From: an uncultured Eubacteriales bacterium
Lineage (GTDB): Bacteria; Bacillota; Clostridia; Christensenellales; Borkfalkiaceae
Length of the DNA stretch: 64,000 nt
Assembly: GCA_900543915.1 (NCBI GenBank)
Contig: UQTB01000004.1
Span: 48,799-112,798 of the forward strand
Direction of reading: 5' to 3'
Below the pieces are notes generated by a model, which did not search any database, was not told where the DNA came from, and saw only the letters and a list, made by a program, of their open reading frames with translations. Shown here one piece after another: positions 26,554 to 36,022 of this stretch (within the stretch, counting starts at the first letter, position 1; each line of letters opens with the position of its first letter). The translations under genes were made by a program, and so were the position numbers.

Positions 26554-29418
26554 ATGAGCAAAGCTAGAAAGTGCGGCATTGCCGTTCTGGCCGCGGTGTT
26601 TGCCGCCGCCATGCTGATCGGCTTTTCGCTGCTGAAAAGCCCCGCGCGCGCGTTTGCGGACGCCGCGCCGATCACGACAACCTTTTCGACGGATATGGAT
26701 CCGTGGAAGACGGAAACCGCTATCGGGAAGGAGATGGTGTACGATCCCGCCGTGGGCGGTTACCTGAAACTTTCTCTGAACGGAGCCACCGCCACCATCG
26801 TGATGGACAATATCGCCATCGACACGGCGCAGTACAAGGCGATGGCGATGCGCGTCAAGTACGATCTGCAGGATCCCGCAAAGATGGCGCATCCTTCGCT
26901 CGGCAATCGTTTTTCCATCTACTATCAGACGGAGAGCGTGGGGTACGGCTCCGCTTTGTATTGGCCGGATATCACGGAAGAGGCGCAATCGGGAGAGTGG
27001 GAGACGGTCGTCATCGACTTCACGGACAACGCCAACAAGCACCCCGATCTCGCGGGCGCCACGAAGTGGGAGGGCACTGTCAGCAAATTCAGATTAGATG
27101 CGATCTGGTCGGAAGGCGATTTTTATACGCCCGGCGATTCGGTCAGCATCGACTTCATCAAATTCTATCCGGACAAAGCGGCGGCGGAAGCCGAGCTTGC
27201 CTCCGGCTGGGAGGACGATGCGACCGTGGAAGGAAAGGGGAGCGAGATGTTCTTCAACTTCACCAAGGGCGCGCAGGGCTGGGAGCACAGCATCAATAAC
27301 GCGAACGGATCCGGGCAGACGGCGGATGGCGAGATCAAAGTCGTGCTCGGCAACGACGACCCGCAGATCAAGCGCAGCTGGGAGATCGGCGTGTCCCTCG
27401 ACGACTATCGATATCTGGCGTTCCGCATGAAAAACGGCACGGCAGGGAGCAAATCCAAAATCTATTTCGCGACCAAAACTTCCGCGGGGTACGACGAATC
27501 GAAGACCGGTTCGACCGCCGTTACGCCCAACTCCGATTACGGCGTCTACGTGTTCGACATGAGCGAGAACGCCGCATGGACCGGCATTTTGAAGGATCTC
27601 CGCTTCGACGTGATAGACGACGCGGGCGTCGCCTCTTCCGGAGAAGTCCTCATCGACTGGATCGGATTTTACAAAACCGTGGAGGAGATCCCCGCCGCAG
27701 ACTGGGAGGACGACGACCTGAGCGTGCCCGACGGCCCCGTGGTGGAGTTCAACTTTACGGATTCCGCGCAGGGCTGGTCGGCGAACGAGGATGCAGCCGC
27801 GGCCAACAGCTACAACGCGCTGCAGCTCACCATGGCGGAGGGAAAAGACGACCCGAATATCACCTATGTCTTTGCGGACGGACTGAAGACGGGCACGTAT
27901 CCCATTCTGCAGGTTAAGATGCGCAACCGCACCGCGGGCACGCAGTTCAACGTCTATTTCGCCGGCGAAGGAGAGGCGATCGACGGCACCAAGGTCGCGA
28001 CGTTCTCCGTGAGCGCGGACGATGCTGCTTATCAGATCTACACCTTCAATCTCGCCGCGGCGAGTTCCTGGAGCGACGCGGACGTCTACACCCTCCGCAT
28101 CGATCCCACGGACAAGGGGAACGGAGAAGTTCTGATCGACTATATCCGATTCTACCGCAGCGAGAGCGAAGCGGAACTGAACGGGGCCTACGAAGACGAC
28201 TCCGTCGAACGCACGAACGCGCATACCGAATTCAACTTCAATCTTCACAATACTTACTGGACGAACGCCTCTTCCACGAATGCGAACGTCACCAACGAGA
28301 ACGGGTGCATGGTGATTGAAGTCAAGCAGGATACGCCCCTCGTCGAATACGAATGGGAGCACGGCGACTATTCGGACTGGGCGGAGGGCATCGACGCCAA
28401 GACCTGGAACTATCTCGTCATCAGGATGCGGGTGACCTCCGAGCGGGACAGCGTGACTTCCCGCCTGCAGTTCCGCCGCAATCTGGTCGGCGCAAAATAC
28501 GAAGAACAGATGGCTTACGAATTTGCACTGAAGACGAACGAGTGGCAGACGGTGACCATCGACCTGACCGAAAATCACTTCTGGAACAGCACGATCGCCG
28601 CGCTTCGCTTTGCGCCCGTCGTCGAGGGCGTCGCGGGGGAGATCGCGGATATCGACTACATGAAGTTCTATAAAAACACGGACGACATCCTGGTGGACGG
28701 CGACTATGAGGACGATCCCTCCGGCGAGGCGAAGAGCTATTTTGACTTCCGCGAACCCGCAAACCGCTTTGACGAGGCGAGAAGCTCGCACGGCACCGTG
28801 GAGATCACCGAAAACGGCATGGTCACCACGGTCACGGGGCACGACTCCGTTCTCATGTATTCTTACGTGTACGACGGCGTCGGGCTGGACGCAGATACGT
28901 ACAAATACATGAAGATCAGCCTGAAAAACGAGACGGACGCAACCATGTTCGAGATCTTCTGGGACTCCATGGATGAAGACGGCAACGTAACCGGCTGGGG
29001 CGCCACCACAAACTTCTCCATCGAGACCATGAGCGCAAACGACACCGACTATAAAGATTATATCATCGATCTTTCCGCGAAGGAAGACTGGACGGGCACC
29101 ATTCTGCGGCTGCGCTACGACCCCGCCGGATGGCTGTCCGAGCAGCCGGTTTCCGGACAGGTCACGACGCGCTATATCAAGTTCTATAAGACATTGGAAG
29201 AGGCGGCGGCGGACGAACCCTGGGGTTCGGAAGATCCCGTCGACCCGAGCGATCCCACCGATCCCTCTGATCCGACGGATCCTTCCGATCCCTCCGATCC
29301 GGGCGAGACGACGTTTACGGAGTGGAAGAACAACCCCCTGGCAATCGCAGGCCTGATTTTGGGCTCGCTGAGCGCGGTGCTCGCCGCGGTCGGGCTGGTC
29401 CTTTTCCTGAAAAAGTAA
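26554..29418 (+). CDS. surface protein of five repeated carbohydrate-binding-like modules
   Basis: 954-residue exported protein not assigned to a named family. Signal peptide (about 1-37), then five homologous modules of about 160-190 residues starting near residues 40, 230, 397, 557 and 728. Each opens with an FNF/FDF strand, contains an L-R-D strand and ends with an (I/T)(D/R)(F/W/Y)(I/M)xFY signature followed by an acidic linker (WEDD, YEDD). Such beta-sandwich modules resemble carbohydrate-binding modules; that is inference. A linker of DPSDPT repeats (about 894-910) precedes a single membrane anchor (about 929-952) ending in LKK. There is no LPxTG. First gene of the operon; the ATG at 26554 has GGAGGAG seven bases upstream. 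Confidence 0.75.
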   Translation: MSKARKCGIAVLAAVFAAAMLIGFSLLKSPARAFADAAPITTTFSTDMDPWKTETAIGKEMVYDPAVGGYLKLSLNGATATIVMDNIAIDTAQYKAMAMRVKYDLQDPAKMAHPSLGNRFSIYYQTESVGYGSALYWPDITEEAQSGEWETVVIDFTDNANKHPDLAGATKWEGTVSKFRLDAIWSEGDFYTPGDSVSIDFIKFYPDKAAAEAELASGWEDDATVEGKGSEMFFNFTKGAQGWEHSINNANGSGQTADGEIKVVLGNDDPQIKRSWEIGVSLDDYRYLAFRMKNGTAGSKSKIYFATKTSAGYDESKTGSTAVTPNSDYGVYVFDMSENAAWTGILKDLRFDVIDDAGVASSGEVLIDWIGFYKTVEEIPAADWEDDDLSVPDGPVVEFNFTDSAQGWSANEDAAAANSYNALQLTMAEGKDDPNITYVFADGLKTGTYPILQVKMRNRTAGTQFNVYFAGEGEAIDGTKVATFSVSADDAAYQIYTFNLAAASSWSDADVYTLRIDPTDKGNGEVLIDYIRFYRSESEAELNGAYEDDSVERTNAHTEFNFNLHNTYWTNASSTNANVTNENGCMVIEVKQDTPLVEYEWEHGDYSDWAEGIDAKTWNYLVIRMRVTSERDSVTSRLQFRRNLVGAKYEEQMAYEFALKTNEWQTVTIDLTENHFWNSTIAALRFAPVVEGVAGEIADIDYMKFYKNTDDILVDGDYEDDPSGEAKSYFDFREPANRFDEARSSHGTVEITENGMVTTVTGHDSVLMYSYVYDGVGLDADTYKYMKISLKNETDATMFEIFWDSMDEDGNVTGWGATTNFSIETMSANDTDYKDYIIDLSAKEDWTGTILRLRYDPAGWLSEQPVSGQVTTRYIKFYKTLEEAAADEPWGSEDPVDPSDPTDPSDPTDPSDPSDPGETTFTEWKNNPLAIAGLILGSLSAVLAAVGLVLFLKK

Positions 29419-29431
29419 GCGAGGTAAGAAA

Positions 29432-32400
29432 ATGACAAAGAGAATGACGGCGATCGTCACTTTGATTCTGGCTGTCGTTTTGGGCGTCACGTCGGCGATT
29501 TTCGCCGGCGTGGGGCTCCGCTCTTCGCGGGTGGGAACGACGACGGCGGAAAAGCCGTCGGAGGACGACGTCCTGACGGCGGATAAGACCGTACCCGAAC
29601 TGATGGGCGCGATCGAGGAAAAAGAGCGGGAATCCCGTTCGGAGGTCACGGTTCATGAGGACGCCTCCGCAAAGACGGTTTCCGTGACGGGAGGCAGATA
29701 CAGCTTCCGTGTTTCCTACGGCAGCGGATTTCTCATCGATTCGCTTGTCGTAGACGGAAAGGAGCTCCTTTCCGAGCACGACGGCATCTATACTTCAATC
29801 AAGGCGGACGGCACGGCGGTGGATTCGGGCGCGCTTTCCTCCCCCGCGGAGGTTTCCGTCGGCGGAACGGGCGGCGAGCGCACGGTCGAAGTCCGGTATT
29901 CGGACGGATATGCCGATTACGTCGTCACGCTGACGGCGAAAGTCGCGTGTTTCGGGATGAAAGTAGAGCGCGCGATGAAGCGCGCGGCGACGCTGCAGGC
30001 GCAGGCGATGCCCCGCCTTCAGTTTCAGCAGGATGCGATCGAGAATATCCGCTGGCTGGAGAGCGGCTCCAACTTCTGGGTGGACGGCGAAGGAAACGAC
30101 CTGAAAAATTTTCTCTCCGCAGAGAAATTCGATTCGACGCTCAACATCATGCGGGCGATGGACGAAATCAACTTCACCCTGCTCTCTTCCTTTGAAGACG
30201 ACGTGGCGCTCGACGTAACGGGCGTTTCTTCCAACGACGGCGTCGCCCCCGTCTCCGGCAGGGAGCATGCCCGCGGCAGATCCACCGAGGTGGATCGCGC
30301 TCCCCTCACGGACGGGGAGCGGGGGCTGCGCATGAACATGGTAATGGCCGCCCCGGACGCGAATCTGGAATATGCAACGGGCGATCCCGTATGGGGCTGG
30401 AACACGGGCGGCGGTCAGAAGACGGGCAGCATTCAGCCCACCGGCGCGGACACGGTGTTCAAACCCGTGGAACTGGCGGAAGGCGATACTTCCGTGATGG
30501 AACTCACCTTTACGCCCGCGGACTTTGAAGACAGCTTCGATTTGGGCGAGCTCTACGGCGTCAACGAAAAACTGGTTTCCGAGGCGCTGAACAGCTTTGC
30601 GCGCATCATGCTTCTGGGCAAAAACGTGGGCAGCGCGCAGGAATTCCCCAACGTATACATCGAGCTCCCCGCCCTGCAGATGCACTGGAACACCGCGATG
30701 GCGGCGACCTTCGGGGACGACGCTTCCATGAATACGCAGAAGTGGGCGCTGAAGAACATCAGCACCTTCCTGCAGAAGGAGGACGGGCATATCCGCAGCC
30801 CGTATCCCGGGATACCCGGCAACAACTGGGGATTCAACTATCCCAGCATGCAGACCAACTACGTGACCGCGATCGCCGATTATTACGGCTATACGGGGGA
30901 CACGGCGTTTGCGGAAGATATGCGCACGGCGGCGGAAAGATCGCTTTCCTATTTCCACGGCGCCTATTTCGACGAAGTGGCGAATCTGGTGAAAAACCCC
31001 ATTCCGCTCAACCCGAACGACGACAGGTCGCTTCCCTATCTCTATGAATCCCACAACGATTACTGGGAAAAGTCCGTCGGCACGTACAACGCGCTTCTGA
31101 CGGTGGAGTATTACGAGGCGCTCGTCAAACTCGCCGCACTGGAAAAAGAAGTCTATAAGGATGCCGATCAGGCGGCGGTCTATCTTGCCCGCGCGGAAAA
31201 GATCAAAGAGACGTTCAATAAAGATAAGGATCAGGGCGGCTGCTTCGTTCCCGAGATGAACGCGTTTTATTACGGTTCCGCAAACTACAACGTCTCCTAT
31301 CTGCCCGTACAGGCGACCGCGATCCGCACCGGAATCGTGTCCGAGGAGCGCGCGGAGCAGCTGACGCGGCAGATCGAGCGCATTCAGTCCAACTTCAACA
31401 TGGGATTCCACGTGATGAACGTGCGGGATCTGACGGACGACACCAAGCCCGCCTCTCAGGGCAGCGCGATGCCGACCGAAATGATGGTAGGCGAGAACGG
31501 CGGCTGGTACGGCGCGCCCGACGCGGAATGGTATTCGGCGTTCGTGCACATCGGCGACAGAGGCATGATTCCCTACTACATCAACGAGAGCATGAAGAAA
31601 TTCGAGCAGACCGGGTTCACGGGCGCCACGACCTACAAGCGGGACGGCGTCTCTCCCGCGGACGACGGCTGGTGGGAGTGCATGCCCAACATGGCGCTGC
31701 CCATCTGGGGGCTCTACACGTACGGGTACGGATTCCAGTCCTCCGTGGAAGGGCTGAACATCGCGCCGTTTATCAGCGAGGGGATGGTCGGCAGCCGGGT
31801 GGAATACCGCTGGCGCAGCACGGATTTCGAGGTAACCTACCGCGGGCTCTACGATTTCGTGGTCGCATTTGACCGCGCGCTGCCGGTGAACGTGCAGTTC
31901 GTCAACCAGACGGCGGCTAAGTCCTACGAGGTCTCGGTCAACGGCGCGGTCAGAACCGTGACCGCGGACGCATCGGGGACGGTCACCGTCGCGCTCGACG
32001 CGGGGGTGAACGAGGTTACTCTCAAAAATCCGGACAGCGAGGAAAAACTGGAATATACGGGGGAAAACGCGTTCGCGCTGAATGCGGTGCGGCCTTCCTC
32101 CACCATGCTGGACGGGCTCGTCACTAAATACTGGGCGGAACAGCTCACGGACGGCGTGAAGAGCGGCGGCGAAGACGGCCACTGGAAGCCCGCCGCGAGC
32201 GACAAGGCGCCTTCGATCACCGTCGTGAACGGAACGCGGTACGTCCTCTCCGAGATCGCCCTCTACACGTCGTCGGGGAAATATTCCTTCGTCATCGAAG
32301 GGGCGGACGACCTCAGCGGCAGCTGGAAGACGGTGGCAGAGGCGAAGAACGCTTCGCCGAAAAAGGAGGGCGTGGCGAACGTCATCGCCGTAAAGGTGAA

Positions 32401-32482
32401 CGCGAGCTTCCGCTATTACAGAATCAGTTTCAAAAATATGAGCAATGCTGACATTATGGTTTACGAGGTAACAGCACGCTGA
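29432..32482 (+). CDS. exported six-hairpin glycosidase-like protein
   Basis: 1016 residues. An N-terminal membrane anchor (about 6-27) is followed by a beta-rich region (about 45-390) resembling the N-terminal sandwich of (alpha/alpha)6 glycosidases. A helical toroid-like region (about 400-790) has aromatic-rich motifs such as NNWGFNYPS near 464, ESHNDYWEKS near 540 and DDGWWECMPN near 744. A C-terminal beta-sandwich (about 880-1016) resembles F5/8-type/CBM32 domains. I cannot assign a glycoside hydrolase family or catalytic residues; acidic residues in DDGWWE and NDYWE are candidates. The gene lies 13 bases after the modular protein. Likely an outside-the-cell glycan-processing enzyme for this operon's transporter. 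Confidence 0.6.
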   Translation: MTKRMTAIVTLILAVVLGVTSAIFAGVGLRSSRVGTTTAEKPSEDDVLTADKTVPELMGAIEEKERESRSEVTVHEDASAKTVSVTGGRYSFRVSYGSGFLIDSLVVDGKELLSEHDGIYTSIKADGTAVDSGALSSPAEVSVGGTGGERTVEVRYSDGYADYVVTLTAKVACFGMKVERAMKRAATLQAQAMPRLQFQQDAIENIRWLESGSNFWVDGEGNDLKNFLSAEKFDSTLNIMRAMDEINFTLLSSFEDDVALDVTGVSSNDGVAPVSGREHARGRSTEVDRAPLTDGERGLRMNMVMAAPDANLEYATGDPVWGWNTGGGQKTGSIQPTGADTVFKPVELAEGDTSVMELTFTPADFEDSFDLGELYGVNEKLVSEALNSFARIMLLGKNVGSAQEFPNVYIELPALQMHWNTAMAATFGDDASMNTQKWALKNISTFLQKEDGHIRSPYPGIPGNNWGFNYPSMQTNYVTAIADYYGYTGDTAFAEDMRTAAERSLSYFHGAYFDEVANLVKNPIPLNPNDDRSLPYLYESHNDYWEKSVGTYNALLTVEYYEALVKLAALEKEVYKDADQAAVYLARAEKIKETFNKDKDQGGCFVPEMNAFYYGSANYNVSYLPVQATAIRTGIVSEERAEQLTRQIERIQSNFNMGFHVMNVRDLTDDTKPASQGSAMPTEMMVGENGGWYGAPDAEWYSAFVHIGDRGMIPYYINESMKKFEQTGFTGATTYKRDGVSPADDGWWECMPNMALPIWGLYTYGYGFQSSVEGLNIAPFISEGMVGSRVEYRWRSTDFEVTYRGLYDFVVAFDRALPVNVQFVNQTAAKSYEVSVNGAVRTVTADASGTVTVALDAGVNEVTLKNPDSEEKLEYTGENAFALNAVRPSSTMLDGLVTKYWAEQLTDGVKSGGEDGHWKPAASDKAPSITVVNGTRYVLSEIALYTSSGKYSFVIEGADDLSGSWKTVAEAKNASPKKEGVANVIAVKVNASFRYYRISFKNMSNADIMVYEVTAR

Positions 32483-32502
32483 CATGGAGGACCGAATTAT
32501 TT

Positions 32503-34446
32503 ATGCTGGATTACACGCGCTATCTTGACAAGGTTTACGGATGCTGGCTGGGAAAGTGCATCGTCGGAACGGTGGGCGCGCCGTACGAGGGGATGAAACA
32601 GCTGCTGCATCTGGAATTCGACGAAAAGATGATAGCGGCCATGCTCCCGAACGACGACCTGGATTTACAGGTGCTTTGGCTGAGCGTTCTGGAGGAAAAG
32701 GGGATTTACACGACGGGCGAAGATCTCGCCGCCGCGTTCTCCGAAAAAAACATTTACTGGCCGGGCGAGTACGCCTGGTTCAAGCGGAATTACGACCGCG
32801 GCATCCGGCCGCCGTATACGGCCCTCTATGAAAACGACTTTTACATAGAGGGGATGGGCTGTCCCATCCGCGCGGAGATCTGGGGGCTGATCGTCCCCGG
32901 AAATCCCGCCCTCGCGGCGAAGCTGTGCGTCATGGACGGCACGCTTGATCACGCGGGAAATTCCGTCTACTTCGAGCAGTTCTGGGCGGCGATGGTCGCC
33001 CAGGCATTCGTGGAGAGCGACTTAAATAAGCTGATCGCGTGCGGGCTGCGCCATATTCCCGCGGAGAGCCGCGCGGCGCAGCTGATCCGCGACGTCGTGC
33101 GCTGGTGCGCGGCGTCGGACGACATCGTCTACCTGCGCAGCCGCATCATCGCGGAGTACGGGCACTGCGACTGCACCAACGCCTTTCAGAACATCGGCAT
33201 CACGCTGATGCTCCTTCTAAAATTTTCAGGGGACGTGCGCCGGGGGGCGATCGCCGCCTGCAACTGCGGGTTCGACACCGACTGCACGGCCGGAAACTTC
33301 GGCGCCCTGTGCGGGCTCCTGTACGGCGCGAAGGAATTGGAGGAGAAGGCTGGCTTCCGCGACAGCGGCTACGTGCTCACCCTCTACTACCGCAGGGAAA
33401 CCGACCGGGTGGCGGATCTCGCGCGGGATACCGCCCGCATCGGGCTTCACTTTATGAACCGGCATCCGGACGCGGTCAATATTCTGACCGGCGTGCCGGA
33501 GGGGCTGGAACCAGTCATTGCCTATCGGCCGGCCGCCGTGCGGCTGACCGACGATTACGAGGCGCCGCCCTATCTCGCGCCGGGGGAGACCGTTTCGGTG
33601 CGCTTTACGCTGGAAACGGACGGGGAGGAAGAAGCGTTCCGTTTGACGGCGGAAGAAAAAGAGGGCTTCACCGTCTGCCTTTCGGATACCGTTGTGCGCG
33701 CGGCAAAAGGCCGCCCCGCCGTGTTTACGGCGCGCGTCCGCATGAACCCGGACATCGCCGTCGTGAACGAGGTCAACCGCTTTGCAGTGCGGGCGGAATC
33801 GGCGCGCGGCGGCGCGTCCCGCACCTTCGGCGTCGTCGGGAAGACCGTCTACCGCATGTTCGGCCCCTTTTGGGAAAACAACCGCGAGGTCTCTCTGGAA
33901 ACCTGCGGGGATTCCTATCAGAGCGCGTTTTATACGGACGACGCGCAGACTTTTGCGGACGAACTGCGCTTTTATCACCTGAATATGCGCACCGATCCCG
34001 CGCGCGACTATATGGATCTGAAGGATCTTTCCGAAGAGCGCCGGGATCCCCGCTGTTACGAACGCAATGCGCGGGAGGTCTATGCGAAGGGGGACGTGTT
34101 TTCCGTGCGGGAACTCACCCCGTTCCGCGGTCCCTGCACGCTCTATCTCAAGCGGACCATCCGCATGAGCGAAGATCGGGAGTACCGCGTGCACATCGGC
34201 CACAGCGACGCTTACCGACTGTATCTGAACGGCGTTCTGGTCAGCGAGCGCACGGGCGTGGAAAACTGGACGCCCGAGAACGTGCATCTCATTCCGCTGC
34301 GCCTGAAAAAGGGCGACAACGAGCTAATTTTCAGAGTCTGCAACCGCAATGGCGGCGACCGCTATTCCGTCACGTTTCTGGAACCGCGGGACTGCCCTCC
34401 GCATGCGGCGGATCTGAATTCAGTACGCAAGGAGGTAACCGAATGA
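32503..34446 (+). CDS. ADP-ribosylglycohydrolase (DraG)-family protein with C-terminal sandwich domain
   Basis: 647 residues, no signal peptide, so probably cytoplasmic. Residues about 1-310 match the ADP-ribosylglycohydrolase family: acidic metal motif NDDLDLQ at 50-56 and GFDTDCTAGNFGALCG at about 257-272, which carries the second Asp pair. The C-terminal half has a beta-rich linker (about 340-480) and a galactose-binding-like sandwich (about 500-640, RVHIGHSDAYRLYLNG near 561). Family members remove ADP-ribose from proteins or nucleic acids, but those in sugar-uptake loci may act on N-glycosidic or other sugar substrates; the substrate here is unknown. ATGA overlap with the binding-protein gene indicates coupling with transport. 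Confidence 0.75.
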   Translation: MLDYTRYLDKVYGCWLGKCIVGTVGAPYEGMKQLLHLEFDEKMIAAMLPNDDLDLQVLWLSVLEEKGIYTTGEDLAAAFSEKNIYWPGEYAWFKRNYDRGIRPPYTALYENDFYIEGMGCPIRAEIWGLIVPGNPALAAKLCVMDGTLDHAGNSVYFEQFWAAMVAQAFVESDLNKLIACGLRHIPAESRAAQLIRDVVRWCAASDDIVYLRSRIIAEYGHCDCTNAFQNIGITLMLLLKFSGDVRRGAIAACNCGFDTDCTAGNFGALCGLLYGAKELEEKAGFRDSGYVLTLYYRRETDRVADLARDTARIGLHFMNRHPDAVNILTGVPEGLEPVIAYRPAAVRLTDDYEAPPYLAPGETVSVRFTLETDGEEEAFRLTAEEKEGFTVCLSDTVVRAAKGRPAVFTARVRMNPDIAVVNEVNRFAVRAESARGGASRTFGVVGKTVYRMFGPFWENNREVSLETCGDSYQSAFYTDDAQTFADELRFYHLNMRTDPARDYMDLKDLSEERRDPRCYERNAREVYAKGDVFSVRELTPFRGPCTLYLKRTIRMSEDREYRVHIGHSDAYRLYLNGVLVSERTGVENWTPENVHLIPLRLKKGDNELIFRVCNRNGGDRYSVTFLEPRDCPPHAADLNSVRKEVTE

Positions 34447-36014
34447 AAAGATTATTGTGTGCTCTGCTGTCGGCGGCGCTGCTGGCGGCGTGCTTTGCCG
34501 GGGCTGCCTGTGTCGGAACGGGCAGCGGCGCCTCGGACAGGAAGATCGTCATCAGCACGGTGACGGGGACGGGGCTTCCGCAGGCGTTCCAGGCGGTCGC
34601 GGACGGCTACACCGCGCTGCATCCGGACGTGGAGGTCTCCGTGGAACTGAAACCCGCGAACGGCTATTCCAACTGGCTTTCGGGGGAACTCGGGGACTCC
34701 AACCCCGTTCCCGATATCGTGGACGTCTCCACCATGGCGGCGGCTTCCCGCGGGAAGACGGTCAATTACGACGAATACATCGACGAGATCAGCCCGTACA
34801 GCGGCAAGCCCTGGCGGGAGCAGTTCAACTACGAGGCGCAGATCCCCAATCCCTTTGCGGAGGGGACGGATTCGCTGTCCTTCGAGCGCACCCAGGTGGT
34901 GTGGCTGTACAACAAAAAGATCTTTGAGGAAAACGGCGTCCGGCCCCCCGAGACGTGGGATGAGCTCATCGCCGTCTGCGACACGCTTCTGAAAAACGGC
35001 GTTCAGCCGCTGGGCATCAGCGGCACGTTCGACGGCTTTTATGCGGGCGCGACCGGCCATCTCTTTCAGATCTACAACGACCAGGTGACGCGCGATATGA
35101 TCAACGTCGTGCGCGCGAAGGAGGGCGATTACTGTTACGATCCCGAAAAGGACGGCGTGTGGGAATATGATCCGACCGACCCCTATAACGACGACGCGGG
35201 TTACGTCACCGTCAATCCCGTCCGCCTGATGAAGGCGATCGCGGACGGCACCTATGCGGCGGATTCGGAGGGGACGAAGTTCGTCACCGAGCAGCTCGCG
35301 CGCCTGCTCCCGTACTACGCGGGCGGAGACAAGTATTTCGGCACGGATTACCCGCACTCCTCCTTTTACCGCGGAGACGTCGCCATGATCATCGAGGGCG
35401 CCTACGCCGTGCCCCGCTATTACGCGGAGCTTGAAAAAGAGGAGGCAAAGGCGGAGGAAAATCCCGATTACGTCATGAATATCATGAAGTTTGACGTCGG
35501 CACCTTCAATATGCCCTCCATGGAAGGCGAATACGTGCTCGCGCCCGCGCGGACCATCGAGGTGCCCGTTGGATTTTACGGCATCGTCGAGAAGAACAAG
35601 GAAAAGACCGATCTCGTCATCGACTTCATGATGTATTTTTCCTCCAAAGAGGGCTTTACGCTCTATCAGAACGCGCTGATCGCAAACGGCGGCGTTCCGA
35701 CCGGCTCCGTGCTGATCGACGGCGTGGAGCTGCCCGAAAAATACGCCGACATGTACGCCGACCTGGTTTCGGTGGGGAACTGCCAGAAATCGCCCTGCCA
35801 GACCATCGCGCGCGGCGCCGCGAACGACGTTCAGGCGAGCGTGCGGGAATGGTATACGTATACCCACGCCTTTTTCAAGGGCGAGATCGATATCGACGAA
35901 TGGGCGGCAAAACACAGGGAAAACGTCATGAAATACTTTGACGACTCGTTGAAAGCAGCCGGAATCAGCCGCGCGGACCTGGAATATCCCCAGAACCGCC
36001 CGTCCGGATATTAG
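34443..36014 (+). CDS. ABC transporter sugar-binding lipoprotein
   Basis: 523-residue family 1 extracellular solute-binding protein for a carbohydrate importer. The lipoprotein signal peptide has LAAC with Cys17 as the best lipobox; a second GAAC (Cys23) is possible. The binding fold shows KIVISTVTGTGLPQAFQAVADGY after the anchor, NPVPDIVDV, the VWLYNKKIFEENGV hallmark of sugar-binding proteins, and PETWDEL. It is longer than typical (about 430). Start at 34443 overlaps the DraG-type stop by four bases, preceded by AAGGAGG. The two permease genes follow directly. Confidence 0.9.
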   Translation: MKRLLCALLSAALLAACFAGAACVGTGSGASDRKIVISTVTGTGLPQAFQAVADGYTALHPDVEVSVELKPANGYSNWLSGELGDSNPVPDIVDVSTMAAASRGKTVNYDEYIDEISPYSGKPWREQFNYEAQIPNPFAEGTDSLSFERTQVVWLYNKKIFEENGVRPPETWDELIAVCDTLLKNGVQPLGISGTFDGFYAGATGHLFQIYNDQVTRDMINVVRAKEGDYCYDPEKDGVWEYDPTDPYNDDAGYVTVNPVRLMKAIADGTYAADSEGTKFVTEQLARLLPYYAGGDKYFGTDYPHSSFYRGDVAMIIEGAYAVPRYYAELEKEEAKAEENPDYVMNIMKFDVGTFNMPSMEGEYVLAPARTIEVPVGFYGIVEKNKEKTDLVIDFMMYFSSKEGFTLYQNALIANGGVPTGSVLIDGVELPEKYADMYADLVSVGNCQKSPCQTIARGAANDVQASVREWYTYTHAFFKGEIDIDEWAAKHRENVMKYFDDSLKAAGISRADLEYPQNRPSGY

Positions 36015-36022
36015 GAGTTTGA

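Noticed and set aside
27094..32485. Long antisense frames (851 and 896 codons) opposite the surface protein and glycosidase-like genes
   Set aside because: Same codon-bias effect; sense frames have signal peptides, repeats and ribosome-binding sites.
33039..34442. Extended N-terminus of the binding-protein frame
   Set aside because: The upstream part is an Arg/Gly-rich shadow of the DraG-type gene; the lipoprotein signal starts at 34443 with a good ribosome-binding site.
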